From Streptomyces albogriseolus (GTDB lineage: Bacteria; Actinomycetota; Actinomycetes; Streptomycetales; Streptomycetaceae): DNA of 64,000 bases. Of the stretch, positions 17,989 to 27,527 are shown in pieces. The stretch lies in NCBI GenBank assembly GCA_014650475.1, contig BMVA01000001.1, positions 1 to 64,000 on the forward strand, read 5' to 3'. The position numbers and the translations under genes were made by a program. How positions within the stretch are numbered: the stretch's first letter is position 1; the number at the start of each line of letters is the position of its first letter. The notes under the pieces were generated by a model. It was not told the origin of the DNA and did not search any database. It saw only the letters and a program-made list of their open reading frames with translations.

Positions 17989-19245
17989 ATGGAGATCACG
18001 AAGAGTGCGCGGTGGGGCCGGTCCGGACGGTGGCGTGCAGGGCTGGCCGTGGCCGGGGTCGCCGCAATCGGGACCGCTTCGCTTCTCGGGCCGGGCACCA
18101 CGGCCGAGGCCATGGGCGCCGGCGGCGGGGACGCGCGGTCGCGGCTGCAGCGGGACGCGGACGCGGTACGGGACACGGGAGCCACCGGGTTGACGGTGCT
18201 CGCCCGGGACACGTCCGGGCGCGAGACACAGGCCCGGTCCGGCACCGCGAGCCTGAAGGACGGGGGCCGGGTGCCCTTCGACGCCTACTACCGCATCGGC
18301 AGCGACACCAAGACCTTCACGGCCGTGGCCACGCTCCAGCTCGTCGGCGAGGGCGCGCTGAGCCTGGACGACTCCGTCGAGCAGTGGCTGCCCGGAGTGG
18401 TCGCCGGCAACGGCAACGACGGCAGCCGCATCACCCTGCGCAACCTGCTCCAGCACACCAGCGGCCTGGCCAATTACACGGACATCGCCTTCGAGGACCC
18501 GGCGGAGCTGACACCCGAGCGCTTCCACGCACAGCGGTTCCGCTCGCAGACCCCCGAGGAGCAGGTCGCCGTGGCGATGGAGCGCGCCCCCGGCTGGCTG
18601 CCGGACGCGGACGATCCGGGCGCCGAGACGCAGTGGGCGTACTCCAACACCAACTACGTGCTGCTCGGGATGGTCATCGAGAAGGCCACTGGCAACCCCT
18701 GGGCGCAGGAGGTGCACGACCGGATCATCGAGCCGCTGGGGCTGCGCCGCACGCTGATACCGGACACCTCGCCGTACGTGCCGATGCCGACGGCCGTCGG
18801 GTACACGCAGTTCCCCGGCCGGGACGACCTCACCGACACCACGCTGGCCGTGGGCGGCGGCGCGGACGGCGGCATCATCAGCACCACCCGCGACATGAAC
18901 ACCTTCCTGCGCACCCTGATGGGCGGCCGGCTGCTGCCGCCGGAGCAGCTGCAGCAGATGCGCACCACCGTCCCGGCGCCCGGCTACGCCACCGACGGCA
19001 GGAGCCGCTACGGGCTCGGCCTCGCGTGGCGCCCGGCCGAGGGCTGCGGGGGCGGGATCTGGTACCACGGCGGCACGTCCTTCGGCACCGCCTCCGAGAC
19101 CGCTGTCACCCCCGACGGCCGGGTGTCGGCCGCGGCCGCTGTCTTCACCACGCGCTTCGGTGACGAGAAGCGCTTCCTCAAGCAGGCGCAGGCCGCAGTC
19201 CGCATGCTGGACCGGGCGGTGTGCGGCGACCGGAAGCGCGAGTGA
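17989..19245 (+). CDS. Secreted serine hydrolase (beta-lactamase/DD-peptidase fold)
   Basis: A 418-residue exported protein. Residues 1-41 form a signal peptide with Arg-rich start and core AVAGVAAIGTASLLG. Catalytic marks of the class C beta-lactamase/D-Ala-D-Ala carboxypeptidase family (PF00144) are all present: S-x-x-K as SDTK at 105-108, Y-x-N as YSN at 218-220, and the third motif HGG at 360-362. It may hydrolyse D-Ala peptides or esters; the substrate cannot be told. The ATG at 17989 is chosen because the signal peptide starts there; the in-frame ATG at 17962 adds nothing. Neighbours are IS and gene relics, so it is a single-gene unit. Confidence 0.88.
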   Translation: MEITKSARWGRSGRWRAGLAVAGVAAIGTASLLGPGTTAEAMGAGGGDARSRLQRDADAVRDTGATGLTVLARDTSGRETQARSGTASLKDGGRVPFDAYYRIGSDTKTFTAVATLQLVGEGALSLDDSVEQWLPGVVAGNGNDGSRITLRNLLQHTSGLANYTDIAFEDPAELTPERFHAQRFRSQTPEEQVAVAMERAPGWLPDADDPGAETQWAYSNTNYVLLGMVIEKATGNPWAQEVHDRIIEPLGLRRTLIPDTSPYVPMPTAVGYTQFPGRDDLTDTTLAVGGGADGGIISTTRDMNTFLRTLMGGRLLPPEQLQQMRTTVPAPGYATDGRSRYGLGLAWRPAEGCGGGIWYHGGTSFGTASETAVTPDGRVSAAAAVFTTRFGDEKRFLKQAQAAVRMLDRAVCGDRKRE

Positions 19246-19469
19246 CCACAGCTACCTGGCTTTGTTCACGTTCAGCGGTTCTGGCTCAACTTCTGTGACA
19301 CGGCCACTCTGAGTGACGACGCAGCATCTCTGGGCCGTACCCGAAGTCGCCCGAGAATGAGCCGCGGTCAAGCCGGTTGGGCCGACAGTTCGGGGCCGTG
19401 GAAGAGGTGGTGCTCCGGCTGAAGGAGCAAGGCCGTAGGCGCCGGTATCAGCGTGGGAAGTCTGCCCCC

Positions 19470-20216
19470 GCACCGCCGGAGCCACCGTCGAACGCGTCGG
19501 TCCTGACCGCCTCCCGCTCCGGCTTTCTCACGTCCGTGAACGAGGCAGCCCTTTTGGAGGTCGCCGTCGAAGCCGACGGGCTCGTGCTCATCGACCGGTC
19601 CCCCGGAGGCTCACTGATCGCCGGCACACCCATCGGCACCGCCTGGTCCCGCGCCGAAGAAACCGTTCTCCCCCGGCACCAGGAAGGCGCTGACCGACGG
19701 AGCTCCGAGGCGGTGCAGACCGGTCCCGAGCGCACCGACCTCCAGGACACCGCCTTCGGACTCCGGCAGCTCACCGATATCGCCGCCAAAGCCCTCTCCC
19801 CGGGGATCAACGATCCGACCACCGCCGTCCACGCCCTGTCCCACTCCTCCGCCCTTCTCTGCGAGCTGGCGCGACATGACCTCGGCCCTCGTCTGCTGCG
19901 CGACGACCACCGGCAGGTCAGAGTCGTGCTGCGCCGCCCGCACCTGCAGGACCTGCTGGATCTGGCGGTGAACCGTCCCCTGCGCTACGGTGCCGCCGAG
20001 CCTGCCGTCCTGGCCCGCATCGCCATGCTGCTGCGCGAACTCGCCTGGGGTCGCGCACCCGATCAGCATCCACCCCTCACCGCCGCACTCGCCCGACTGC
20101 GCTCCACCATCGACGCCCAGGACCTGCACGCCACCGAGAGGCTCCGGCTCACCGAGCTCACCCGCCTCGTCGACGAGGCACTCGCGGGACGATGGCCACA
20201 CGGACGCAGCGGCTGA
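19470..20216 (+). pseudogene. DUF2254 membrane protein, C-terminal fragment
   Basis: The sequence contains FLTSVNEAALLEVAVEADGL, LIAGTPIGTAWSRAEE, AAKALSPGINDPTTAVHALS and DLLDLAVNRPLRYGAAEPAV, typical of the cytoplasmic C-terminal half of DUF2254 proteins. The four N-terminal membrane spans are missing and no ribosome site precedes the fragment. The DNA just upstream (19260-19460) has the look of an IS end, so truncation by a mobile element is likely. Confidence 0.72.
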
Positions 20217-20566
20217 CCGCTCGACCTGCCGTGGCGCGTCACAAGCGGCGGCCACGGCTCCGGACGGCCCCCCGTGCCGGCATCCAGGGTGACGGCAGTC
20301 ATCGACAGCGCCGTCGCGACCGGGCCACGGCCCGCCGGCCGATCCGACGGACATCTGAGTCCGATCCGCCAGCCTTCGTGATCCGCTGATCCGTCGGCCT
20401 TCGCCTGGCGTGCTCCTCATTTTTCGCCTCCCGCCCCGCCCCTCCCGCTCCTGCCGCAACCTCGGCCTGCCGGCCCGCGTGGTGACGCCCGCGGTCGGTC
20501 GATCACGTCGCCTTTCCTGGGCGGGGCTCACTCGGGCCTGGACGGCAGATGCGTACGCTGGGGCGC

Positions 20567-21610
20567 GTGCAACTGCTGCCAGACCCCGTTCGTCGGCTTG
20601 CGTCCTGGTGCGTCGTGATCCTCTTGGTCGCAGGCGTCGCCTACGTCGCGATCCATGTTCCTGGCTCTCTGGCTGGCCCTCGTTCCCGCACTCCTGGCCC
20701 TGCTCGGCACCGCGCTGCTCCGCCCCCTGCACCAGTGGCTGGTGGATAAGGTGAAGGCCAATCGGTCCGTCGCCGCCGGTCTCACCTGCGTCGCTGTCCT
20801 CGCCGTGGTCGGCGGCGCGGTGTACGTAGCCACGGCCGCACTGGTCGACACTTGGGGCCAGATCGTCCTGTCGGTGCGGAGGGCGGTACAGCAGCTGGCC
20901 GATCAGTTCGGTGCGTCGGGCACCTCCCTCGAAGACCTCGCCGATGACGCCCTCGACCTGCTGGGCAGGTTCGCCAGGACAGCCGCGTCCAGCATCGTGG
21001 CCGGGGTCGGTGTCGCCGCTCAGGTGCTCGGCATGGCGGTGCTCGCCCTGCTGCTGGTCTTCTTCTTTCTGCGCGACTCCGACCGCGCCGCCGGCACCCT
21101 GCACTCCCTCGTCCCGCGAGGCAGCGCCGACATCGTCGAGGCGATGGCACGGCGGGTGTTCCAGGGCGTCGAGGGGTTCATGCGGGGCACCACCGTGGTG
21201 GTCCGCATCGACGCGGTCTGCATCACCGCCGGTCTGTTGGTCCTGCGCGTCCCGGGGGCCTTCGGGCTCGGCGCCATCGTCTTCATCGGCGCCTACGTCC
21301 CCTACCTCGGCGCACTCACCTCCGGGGCCGCGGCCGTGCTGGTGGCGCTCGCCGACCGCGGGCTCGCCATCGCGTTGTGGGTGCTCGGGGTGGTTCTCGT
21401 GGTCCAGGTGCTCGAAGGGAACATCTTCCAGCCCATGGTGCAGAGCCGACCGCATGCACCCGGCAGTGATCCTGGTGGCGCTCACCGCGGGCGGGGCCGT
21501 GGCCGGGATCATCGGTGTGCTCCTCGCGGTGCCGGTCACCGCCGCGGCGTTCGGCGTTGTGCAGGAACTCCGTGAGCGATTCTCACAGCCCGAGGGGCCG
21601 GCTTCCGTGG
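20567..21610 (+). pseudogene. AI-2E family transporter, two frameshifts
   Basis: The GTG at 20567 opens QLLPDPVRRLASWCVVILLV, the usual first helix. Near 20660 the phase changes to LVPALLALLGTALLRPLHQW and continues through VLALLLVFFFLRDSDRAAGT and IVFIGAYVPYLGALTSG (the family Tyr-Pro-Gly-like loop). Near 21445 it shifts again to HPAVILVALTAGGAVAGIIG and LLAVPVTAAAFGVVQELRER. All parts of a roughly 350-residue, eight-helix AI-2E/PerM exporter are present and in order, so the damage is by two small indels only. Confidence 0.78.
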
Positions 21611-21982
21611 GACCCTCCGCGAAGCCGGCCGCGGACTCCTGGAGGTGTGCCCGCCGACGAACACACGACCCAGCGACGCTGTTGCCGGCGTCCGGCTCCC
21701 TTCTCGACTCCCAGCGGTGGCCGGGCGCCGCTGTACTCCCGCGGCAACGGGCGGCGGCCCGCTTGTCTTCCCCGACACCGATGCGCGCCCCTCCACGGCC
21801 GTCTCCGCATGCGTGCAGGGGTGAGCAGGGGGACGCTGTGGGTAGGCAAGGTGCGCAAGGGCTCCGTCACCGTCACCGCTCGGTCGTTCCACGTTCCGGA
21901 CGGGCTGCGGTCAAGTCCCGGACGGCCCCGGCAGAGAGGGCGAGGGGTGTGAGGGGTGTCCAGCTGTGGAGAAGCGGGTGAG
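21611..21982. other. Gap between transporter and protease relics
   Basis: The transporter frame stays open to 21981 but has no membrane or family character after about 21610. No other gene, hairpin or RNA is recognisable here. Confidence 0.35.
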
Positions 21983-22262
21983 GAAGCTCAGCGCATCGGC
22001 TTCGCCATCCCCAGCTCCACCGTCACCTGCATCGCGGACCAGCTCGTCGAAGACGGCAAGGTAACCAGCCGCGGGCGCGCCGCCCTCGTAGTTGTCACCG
22101 TCGCGGACGGCGGCCCCGCGGTCGAGGCGCCTTCGCGCCCCGGCGACATCGTCACGGCCCCCGACGCCACGCCGATCACCGCCGTGCAGGTGCTCGCCGA
22201 AGCACTGGCTGCCCACAGCCCCGGCGACAAGCACTCCCTCAACTCTTACCGAGCGGGAGGCC
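21983..22262 (+). pseudogene. HtrA-type serine protease, PDZ-region fragment
   Basis: IGFAIPSSTVTCIADQLVED and GKVTSRGRAALVVVTVADGG are the junction between the protease and PDZ domains of HtrA/DegP proteins; PGDIVTAPDATPITAVQVLA and EALAAHSPGDK are the PDZ end, but about 20 residues in the middle are missing. The catalytic domain is absent. The frame is open into the following YrhK gene, which has its own start. Confidence 0.6.
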
Positions 22263-22393
22263 CCCACACCGCGCAGTCGGCCCTCGACACGCTCGGGAGC
22301 CCTTGGGTGCCTGCGGGCGTTTTGGTGCTCCGGCCGGGTGGTACCCCACGGATTCCGTTGTGGACGGCACACCGACTCCGGAGGGAACTTAGC

Positions 22394-22624
22394 TTGCTGG
22401 CCCGATTCGAGAGGTACCTGCTCCAGGATTTCCCGGTGATCCATCTGATCATCGGCGGATTCGGCAACACCACGTTTCTGGTGGGGAGTGTGTTCTTCCT
22501 GTTCCCCAGCCTGGAACGGATGGCTCTGTGGCTTTTCGTAGCCGGGTCACTGGGCATGTGCGTGGGAACCGTGGGAGAGGTGTTCGTCCGACACGCGCGC
22601 AGGAACCGCAAGTCCCGCGCCTGA
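22394..22624 (+). CDS. YrhK-domain membrane protein
   Basis: A 76-residue protein starting at TTG 22394, chosen because GGAGGGAAC lies about ten bases upstream and homology begins at once (RYLLQDFPVIHLIIGGFGN). Two membrane spans follow: GNTTFLVGSVFFLFP and MALWLFVAGSLGMCVGTVGE, with a basic C-terminus. This is the YrhK-like domain (PF14145) of unknown function. It is translated in the same frame as the preceding HtrA relic but is separate. Confidence 0.68.
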   Translation: MLARFERYLLQDFPVIHLIIGGFGNTTFLVGSVFFLFPSLERMALWLFVAGSLGMCVGTVGEVFVRHARRNRKSRA

Positions 22625-22769
22625 GCAGGGGACGGTCCCGGCCTTCTGCCCTGAGCACATGCGCGGTCGCCAGCCGGCCCATCTACGTGGCCCGCGGCGG
22701 CAGACTCGGTGATCACCTTCGGAGGCTGCCCCGCCGCTGTCATTGCCTGCGGCGTTGTCGCACGATCGA

Positions 22770-22794
22770 GGGGCGGCCTCCGTGAGACCGCCCC
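22770..22794. terminator. Possible bidirectional terminator
   Basis: GGGGCGG at 22770-22776 pairs with CCGCCCC at 22788-22794 over an 11-base loop. It lies between the converging YrhK and TetR genes and could end both transcripts. Confidence 0.4.
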
Positions 22795-22872
22795 CCCACA
22801 CGATCGAAGTCCCGCTACACTCCAGCCGCCCAGCGAAACCCGCAGTTCAGACAGCAGAGTCCTGCTGGAGCA

Positions 22873-23505
22873 CTAGCGCAGCACCTTCATTACGGCCAGG
22901 GAGATGCGGTCCGCGGTGGCCCGGGCGTCGCCGCCCGGGAGGACGAGGTGGCTGAGGGTCATGCGCACCGCGACGTCCGCCGCCACCTCGACGAGAAGCC
23001 CGTCCTGGTCGGGGAAGCGTTCCGTGAGCCAGGCGCGCAGCAGGTCCTGCGCCGCGCCGAACACGGGATCGGCGCGGGCGGTGAGGTACGGCAGCAGGCT
23101 GTCGGAGCCCTCGCGCGCGGCGAGGACGACGGCTCGGACGAGTGGGTTGCGGTGCGCCTCGGTGAGGACGTAGTGGACGGCGTTCTCCAGGGCGGCACCG
23201 GTGTCCGGCAGCCCAGGGTGGAGGACCTCCGCCACGCCGCCGAGGAACACCTGGGTCTCCCGGTCGACCAGGGCGCGGCCGAGGCCGGCCCTGTTGCCGA
23301 ACTCCTTGTAGACCGAGGGGCGGGACACCTCAGCCGCGGCGGCCACGGCCGACAGGCTCACCTGGTCCCAGCCCGAGTCGCAGGTCAGGTCGCGTGCGGC
23401 CGCCAGCACCCGTTGCCTCATCTGCTTGCGCCAGGCGAGCCGCGGCGGATCGGGTGCGACCGTTTCGGCGTCGCGGGACGTCGTGGTCTCTCTGTATACC
23501 GCCAT
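22873..23505 (-). CDS. TetR-family transcriptional regulator (AlkU-like)
   Basis: A 210-residue TetR regulator. The N-terminal helix-turn-helix is clear (RQRVLAAARDLTCDSGWDQV, SLSAVAAAAEVSRPSVYKEF, GNRAGLGRAL) at about residues 29-80; the C-terminal half is a helical ligand domain. It is divergent from the alkane monooxygenase gene, with 184 bp between starts that contain a TGACA-N13-TGTCA dyad, so it very likely represses alkB and itself. In Streptomyces and relatives alkB is usually linked to such a TetR gene. Confidence 0.88.
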   Translation of the reverse strand: MAVYRETTTSRDAETVAPDPPRLAWRKQMRQRVLAAARDLTCDSGWDQVSLSAVAAAAEVSRPSVYKEFGNRAGLGRALVDRETQVFLGGVAEVLHPGLPDTGAALENAVHYVLTEAHRNPLVRAVVLAAREGSDSLLPYLTARADPVFGAAQDLLRAWLTERFPDQDGLLVEVAADVAVRMTLSHLVLPGGDARATADRISLAVMKVLR

Positions 23506-23568
23506 GGCTCAAGTCTGGCAGGAGGGATGGAAGAGACAATGGGCCGCACCTGACGATGCCTCAGAACA

Positions 23569-23600
23569 TTGACAGTGTGAACCGCCTTGTCAGCGGTATG
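23569..23600 (+). promoter_or_regulatory. Putative alkB promoter with TetR operator
   Basis: A consensus -35 hexamer TTGACA lies at 23569-23574. It overlaps the left arm of an inverted repeat, TGACA (23570-23574) and TGTCA (23588-23592), 13 bases apart. A -10 is less clear (CGGTAT about 19 bases downstream). The repeat would let the divergent TetR protein block RNA polymerase. Confidence 0.5.
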
Positions 23601-23689
23601 CCCTCTTGGCACGCTCGGGGCTCCCCAAAGCGCGCTTCCGCCGGCCCCGGCGGGACGGCGGGGGCGCACTGAGCTCACCAGGAGGTGTC

Positions 23690-24850
23690 GTGCCGCATCA
23701 TCGAGGACAAGAGATCCGGCGGTGGCGTGATCCGAAGCGGTATCTGTGGCTGCTCGCGCTGGCCGTGCCCACGCTGCCGTTCCAGGCGGGCGGTCTCGTC
23801 GCCCTGACCGGCCTCGGAGCGCTGTGGTGGTGGGGGCCCGTCTTCGCCTTCGTCCTGCTGCCGCTGATCGACCATGTCACGGGCAAGGACAGCGCCAATC
23901 CGCCCGAGGAGGTCATGAAGGCCCTGGAGGCGGACCGGTACTACCGCTGGTGCACGTATCTCTACCTGCCGCTGCAGTTCGGCGCCCTCATATGGGCCTG
24001 CGAGCGGTGGGCCGGCGGTGAGCTGTCGGTCGCGGAGTCCCTCGGGCTGGCCGCGACGACGGGCGTCGTAGCGGGAGTGGCGATCAACACCGCGCACGAA
24101 CTGGGCCACAAGAGGGAGCGCCTGGAGCGGCGCCTGAGCCGCATGGCGCTGGCGCAGAGCGGCTACGGCCACTTCTACGTGGAACACAACCACGGCCATC
24201 ACATCCGCGTCTCCACACCGGAGGACCCGGCGAGTTCGAGGATGGGCGAGAGTTTCTGGCGCTTCCTGCCCCGGGCGGTGGCGGGCAGTCTGCGTTCGGC
24301 CTGGAGTCTGGAGAGCCGCCGGCTGCGGCGCCGCGACCGACGGGTATGGAGCCACCACAACAACGTCCTCACCTCCTGGGCGCTGACCGTGGTGCTGTTC
24401 ACGGCGCTGGCCGCCTCCTTCGGCGGGATCGTCCTGCCGTACCTGCTCCTCCAGGCGGTCCTGGGCTTCTGCCTGCTGGAGACGGTGAACTACCTGGAGC
24501 ACTACGGGCTGTTGCGGCAGCGCCGGCCGGACGGCCGCTACGAGCGGGTATCGCCGCGCCACAGCTGGAACAGCAACAACACAGTGAGCAACCTGTTCCT
24601 CTTCCAGCTGCAGCGCCACTCCGACCACCACGCCAACCCCCTGCGGCGGTACCAGACGCTCCGGCACTTCGAGGAGGCGCCCCAACTGCCGTCCGGCTAC
24701 GCGACGATGATCGTCGTGGCGTGGTGCCCGCCGCTGTGGCGGCGCGTCATGGACCCTCGCCTCCACCGGCACTACGCCGGCGATCTGTCCCGGGCGAACG
24801 TCCACCCCTCCGCGAGGACGCCCGGGCCGGCAAGGGCCGTGTCGGGGTGA
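23690..24850 (+). CDS. alkB: Alkane 1-monooxygenase AlkB
   Basis: A 386-residue integral-membrane di-iron hydroxylase that oxidises the terminal methyl group of n-alkanes. GTG at 23690 has AGGAGG five bases upstream. Six hydrophobic spans surround the eight-histidine site: HELGHK (136-141), EHNHGHH (165-171) and LQRHSDHHA (307-315), plus the NYLEHYG motif. The protein looks complete. Electrons normally come from rubredoxin encoded just downstream; here the next gene is a converging RpiR relic 3 bp away and no rubredoxin is present in the window, so the enzyme must use an unlinked rubredoxin. Confidence 0.93.
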   Translation: MPHHRGQEIRRWRDPKRYLWLLALAVPTLPFQAGGLVALTGLGALWWWGPVFAFVLLPLIDHVTGKDSANPPEEVMKALEADRYYRWCTYLYLPLQFGALIWACERWAGGELSVAESLGLAATTGVVAGVAINTAHELGHKRERLERRLSRMALAQSGYGHFYVEHNHGHHIRVSTPEDPASSRMGESFWRFLPRAVAGSLRSAWSLESRRLRRRDRRVWSHHNNVLTSWALTVVLFTALAASFGGIVLPYLLLQAVLGFCLLETVNYLEHYGLLRQRRPDGRYERVSPRHSWNSNNTVSNLFLFQLQRHSDHHANPLRRYQTLRHFEEAPQLPSGYATMIVVAWCPPLWRRVMDPRLHRHYAGDLSRANVHPSARTPGPARAVSG

Positions 24851-24853
24851 CCC

Positions 24854-25380
24854 TCAGACGAGTCCCGCGCGCCGGGCAGTGGCCTCGGTCCGCTGCAGGT
24901 GGTCGCGTGCGGCCGAGCCCAGGGCCGCGATCACGTGGGCCACGACCGTCTCGATGACGGCGAGCGTCGGCACGAAACTGTCGTAGGGCGAGGTGGAGGC
25001 GGCGCGGCTGGGCAGCACCACGTCGGCGTGGGCACTGACGGGAGAGAGCCAGGTGTCGGTGAACACGACCGCCTTGCCCCCGCGTTCGGCGGCGAGCTGG
25101 GCGAGGGTGAGGTTGTCCGGCTCGTATCGGCGGTAGTCGAAGACCACCAGACGTCCCGCCGGTTCAGGCCGGACAGGACCGCCGTGCGTTCCACGTCCCG
25201 GTCCAGAAGGATGTGCACCGCGTCGCGCATCTGCATCAGGTGCAGTCCCAGGTACTGGGCCAGCAGATGGGTGAACCGGCGACCGCACAGCAGGATCCGC
25301 CGCTTGGGGTCGCAGAGCAGGGCGACGGTCGTCTCCAGGTCGCCCCACTGTCGCTGCGGAGCAGACGGCACCGAAGAGCG
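24854..25380 (-). pseudogene. MurR/RpiR-type regulator, SIS domain only, frameshifted
   Basis: The minus strand reads RQWGDLETTVALLCDPKRRI and RRFTHLLAQYLGLHLMQMRD in one frame; after GLNRRD near 25165 it continues in another as LVVFDYRRYEPDNLTLAQLA and KAVVFTDTWLSPVSAHADVV, ending at 24854. This is a phosphosugar-binding SIS domain with intact C-terminus. The N-terminal HTH_6 domain is missing and replaced by an unrelated gene piece. Indel plus fusion mean it is not functional. Confidence 0.7.
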
Positions 25381-25389
25381 GCACCCGGC

Positions 25390-25640
25390 CACTCCCAGAA
25401 GCCGGTGACGCGGGCCCAGAGCGCCGAGGGCCAGTGCCCACACCACCAGGATGGTCAGGATGCCGGTCTGCAGCACTAGTTTGTCGTCGGTGCCGAAGGT
25501 GCGGATCGCCCAGTCCTTCACCGCGGCCGGTGTGCGGTCGATGACGGCACCCCCGACCGCCACGACCGGACCGGCCTGCGGCGGCACGCCGCTGCCACCA
25601 GTTCCGCCACGGTGAGTGCGGCCTGTCGGCCGGGCGCCGC
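25390..25640 (-). pseudogene. Molybdopterin oxidoreductase, N-terminal membrane fragment
   Basis: RQAALTVAELVAA, PVVAVGGAVIDRTPAAVKDW and AIRTFGTDDKLVLQTGILTI followed by a hydrophobic span (LVVWALALGALGPRHRLLG) match the membrane-embedded N-terminus of Streptomyces sulfite-oxidase-like molybdopterin proteins. At least one phase change occurs near 25590. The catalytic domain is absent; it is fused to the SIS fragment on one side and borders an ISL3 relic on the other. Confidence 0.5.
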
Positions 25641-25689
25641 GCGAGCGCGCCCGGCCGGCAGGCGCGTCCGGCCGACACGCGCGTCCGGG

Positions 25690-25990
25690 CTCGGGGGCGC
25701 ATCCCCTTGGACGGCGGCGTCCCACCTTCTCCAGGCCGGTGGCGAAAGAGGGGAGGCCGGGAAGTGCCTCGGCTCGCGCGCTGACCCAATCCTCCAGATG
25801 CGGGCCGATGCGGGTGGAGAGGATCTCGGCGAAGCTGCGGACGAGTCGGTGAGCTGCCCTGAGTTCGGGCATCGGGTGAGGACTCCTGTCAGCTGCTGGT
25901 CCTCACTTTCCGAGAGCCGGTCGGGGTGACGCATGATCCACCTGGTGACTTCCCGGACCCCCTGGTGGCGCGGGCCCGACGACACGGCAG
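25690..25990 (-). pseudogene. ISL3-family transposase fragment, frameshifted
   Basis: GVREVTRWIMRHPDRLSESE in one frame leads into LRAAHRLVRSFAEILSTRIG and EALPGLPSFATGLEK in the next. These are the conserved late part of ISL3 transposases, just before the final catalytic segment. An indel lies near 25875. Both ends are missing. Confidence 0.65.
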
Positions 25991-26353
25991 TAGTGGTCGT
26001 TCGTCTGTGGGGTCCGGCTGTGTGCGGGCGTCGTCGGGCGAGGGAGGTCGGGGACGGCACTCAGATCGGTGCGTGCGTCTGCCGGACCACGCCGTCGGCG
26101 CGCGAGTGCCCGGCTCGAAGAGAGGGGGCTGCATATCCTCGCCCGCACCCGGGTCGCGCGGGTGGGCCAGGGCGCGGATGTCGGCCTTGCCTCGGCGAGT
26201 GGTAGGCAGGAGATCCAGATGCCGGGCCGTTCGTCGGTGCCCGCTGTGTTTCCTCCGTGAGCGATCTTCACTCCGATGGCCAGTCCCTGGTGCCGCAGCC
26301 GTCACCTGAACGCAGTGTGGTCAGCAGTCTCTCCCTTCAGAGAAAGAATGGTC
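25991..26353. other. Gap upstream of the anchored hydrolase, no intact gene
   Basis: It holds open frames without recognisable family on both strands and should contain the hydrolase promoter. No clear -35/-10 pair or RNA is seen. Confidence 0.35.
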
Positions 26354-27337
26354 ATGGAGCACATACGACGCGCCGCCTCACGGCGGGCACTTCCCCTGGC
26401 CGTCCTCCTTCCGGCCGCCGCGCTGATGGCCGCAGCACCTTCGTCGGCTTCCGTGAGCGGTGGCAGCGCCACGCCCTTGGGCGGCACATCAGAGGGCGCG
26501 AAGCCGACAGTCGTGCTGGTGCACGGGTACTGGGCGGACGCCTCCGGCTGGGACCGGACCGTCGAGAGCCTGCAGAAGCGGGGCTATCCCGTAGTGGCCA
26601 CGGCGAACCCGCTGCGCAGCCTCTCCGGCGACGCCGACTATCTCGCCGCCCGGCTCAAGACGATCGAGGGCCCCATCGTCCTCGTCGGACACTCCTACGG
26701 TGGAGCCGTCATCACCAACGCGGCGGCCGGCAACCCGAACGTTGAGTCTCTCGTCTACATCGCCGGGTTCGCGCCCGACAAGGGCGAGACCGCCTTCCAG
26801 CTCGCAACCAAGTTCCCGGGCAGCCAACTGTCGGACGACCCGGCCGCCCCGGTGCCGACCGCTCTGAACGCCGTGCCGCTCGGCGGTGCCGCCACGAACG
26901 TGGATCTGTACCTCAAGCCCGAGAAGTTCCGCAGCGTCTTCCTGAGCGACCGGGTCGACGCGAGCCGCGCCGGGGTACTGGCCGCCACCCAGCGGGGCGC
27001 GACCGTCGCCTCCGGCAACGAACCGACGAAGGGCGTCGCGTGGAAGGACATCCCCTCCTGGGCGCTTGTCCCGACCGACGACCGCACCATCGGCACGGAC
27101 AACCTGCGCTTCATGGCAGAGCGGGCGAGGGCCATGACCGTCGAGGTCGACGCGCCGCACGCCGTCATGGAGACCAACCCGGACGACGTGACCGACCTGA
27201 TCCTGCAGGCCGCGGGCGATGCCCGGCCGAGCCTCGCAAAGACGGGCAGCAGCGGCCCGAACGCGATCCTGGGCGGCGCCGCCGCACTCGCCGTCGCGGC
27301 GGGCGCGACCATCGTGATCCGCGCCCGCCGTACCTGA
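26354..27337 (+). CDS. Cell-wall-anchored alpha/beta hydrolase (LAxTG sortase substrate)
   Basis: A 327-residue exported alpha/beta hydrolase. Residues 1-35 are a signal peptide (RRALPLAVLLPAAALMAAAP). The fold follows with the oxyanion motif HGYW (57-60) and nucleophile elbow GHSYGG with Ser114; the late AGFAPDKGE and VEVDAPHAVMETNPDDV supply the acid/His region. The C-terminus is a classical sorting signal: LAKTG at about 294-298, hydrophobic AILGGAAALAVAAGA, and the basic tail RARRT. Streptomyces class E sortases use LAxTG, so the enzyme should be covalently attached to peptidoglycan. Start ATG 26354 has AGAAAGA upstream. Substrate unknown. Confidence 0.85.
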   Translation: MEHIRRAASRRALPLAVLLPAAALMAAAPSSASVSGGSATPLGGTSEGAKPTVVLVHGYWADASGWDRTVESLQKRGYPVVATANPLRSLSGDADYLAARLKTIEGPIVLVGHSYGGAVITNAAAGNPNVESLVYIAGFAPDKGETAFQLATKFPGSQLSDDPAAPVPTALNAVPLGGAATNVDLYLKPEKFRSVFLSDRVDASRAGVLAATQRGATVASGNEPTKGVAWKDIPSWALVPTDDRTIGTDNLRFMAERARAMTVEVDAPHAVMETNPDDVTDLILQAAGDARPSLAKTGSSGPNAILGGAAALAVAAGATIVIRARRT

Positions 27338-27527
27338 CCGGGGTGGGAGCGCTCGTGCCCGGCTCCCGGTGTCCGGATCAAGAGCGTTGCTGACGCCGAC
27401 GGGCTTGATCACGGCGAAGACCTCCGGCGTGGTGAAGCCGTCCAGGACTGCACCGCACCGGAGGTCTCCGTGTGCCATCGCAACACCCGTCTGACAGTTC
27501 ACGGCAGGCGGCTGCTCATGCTCTTCC

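Noticed and set aside
27350-27527. Minus-strand frame MAHGDLRCGAVLDGFTTPEV between the hydrolase and DUF397
   Set aside because: About 35 codons of plausible bias but no full gene, start signal or family.
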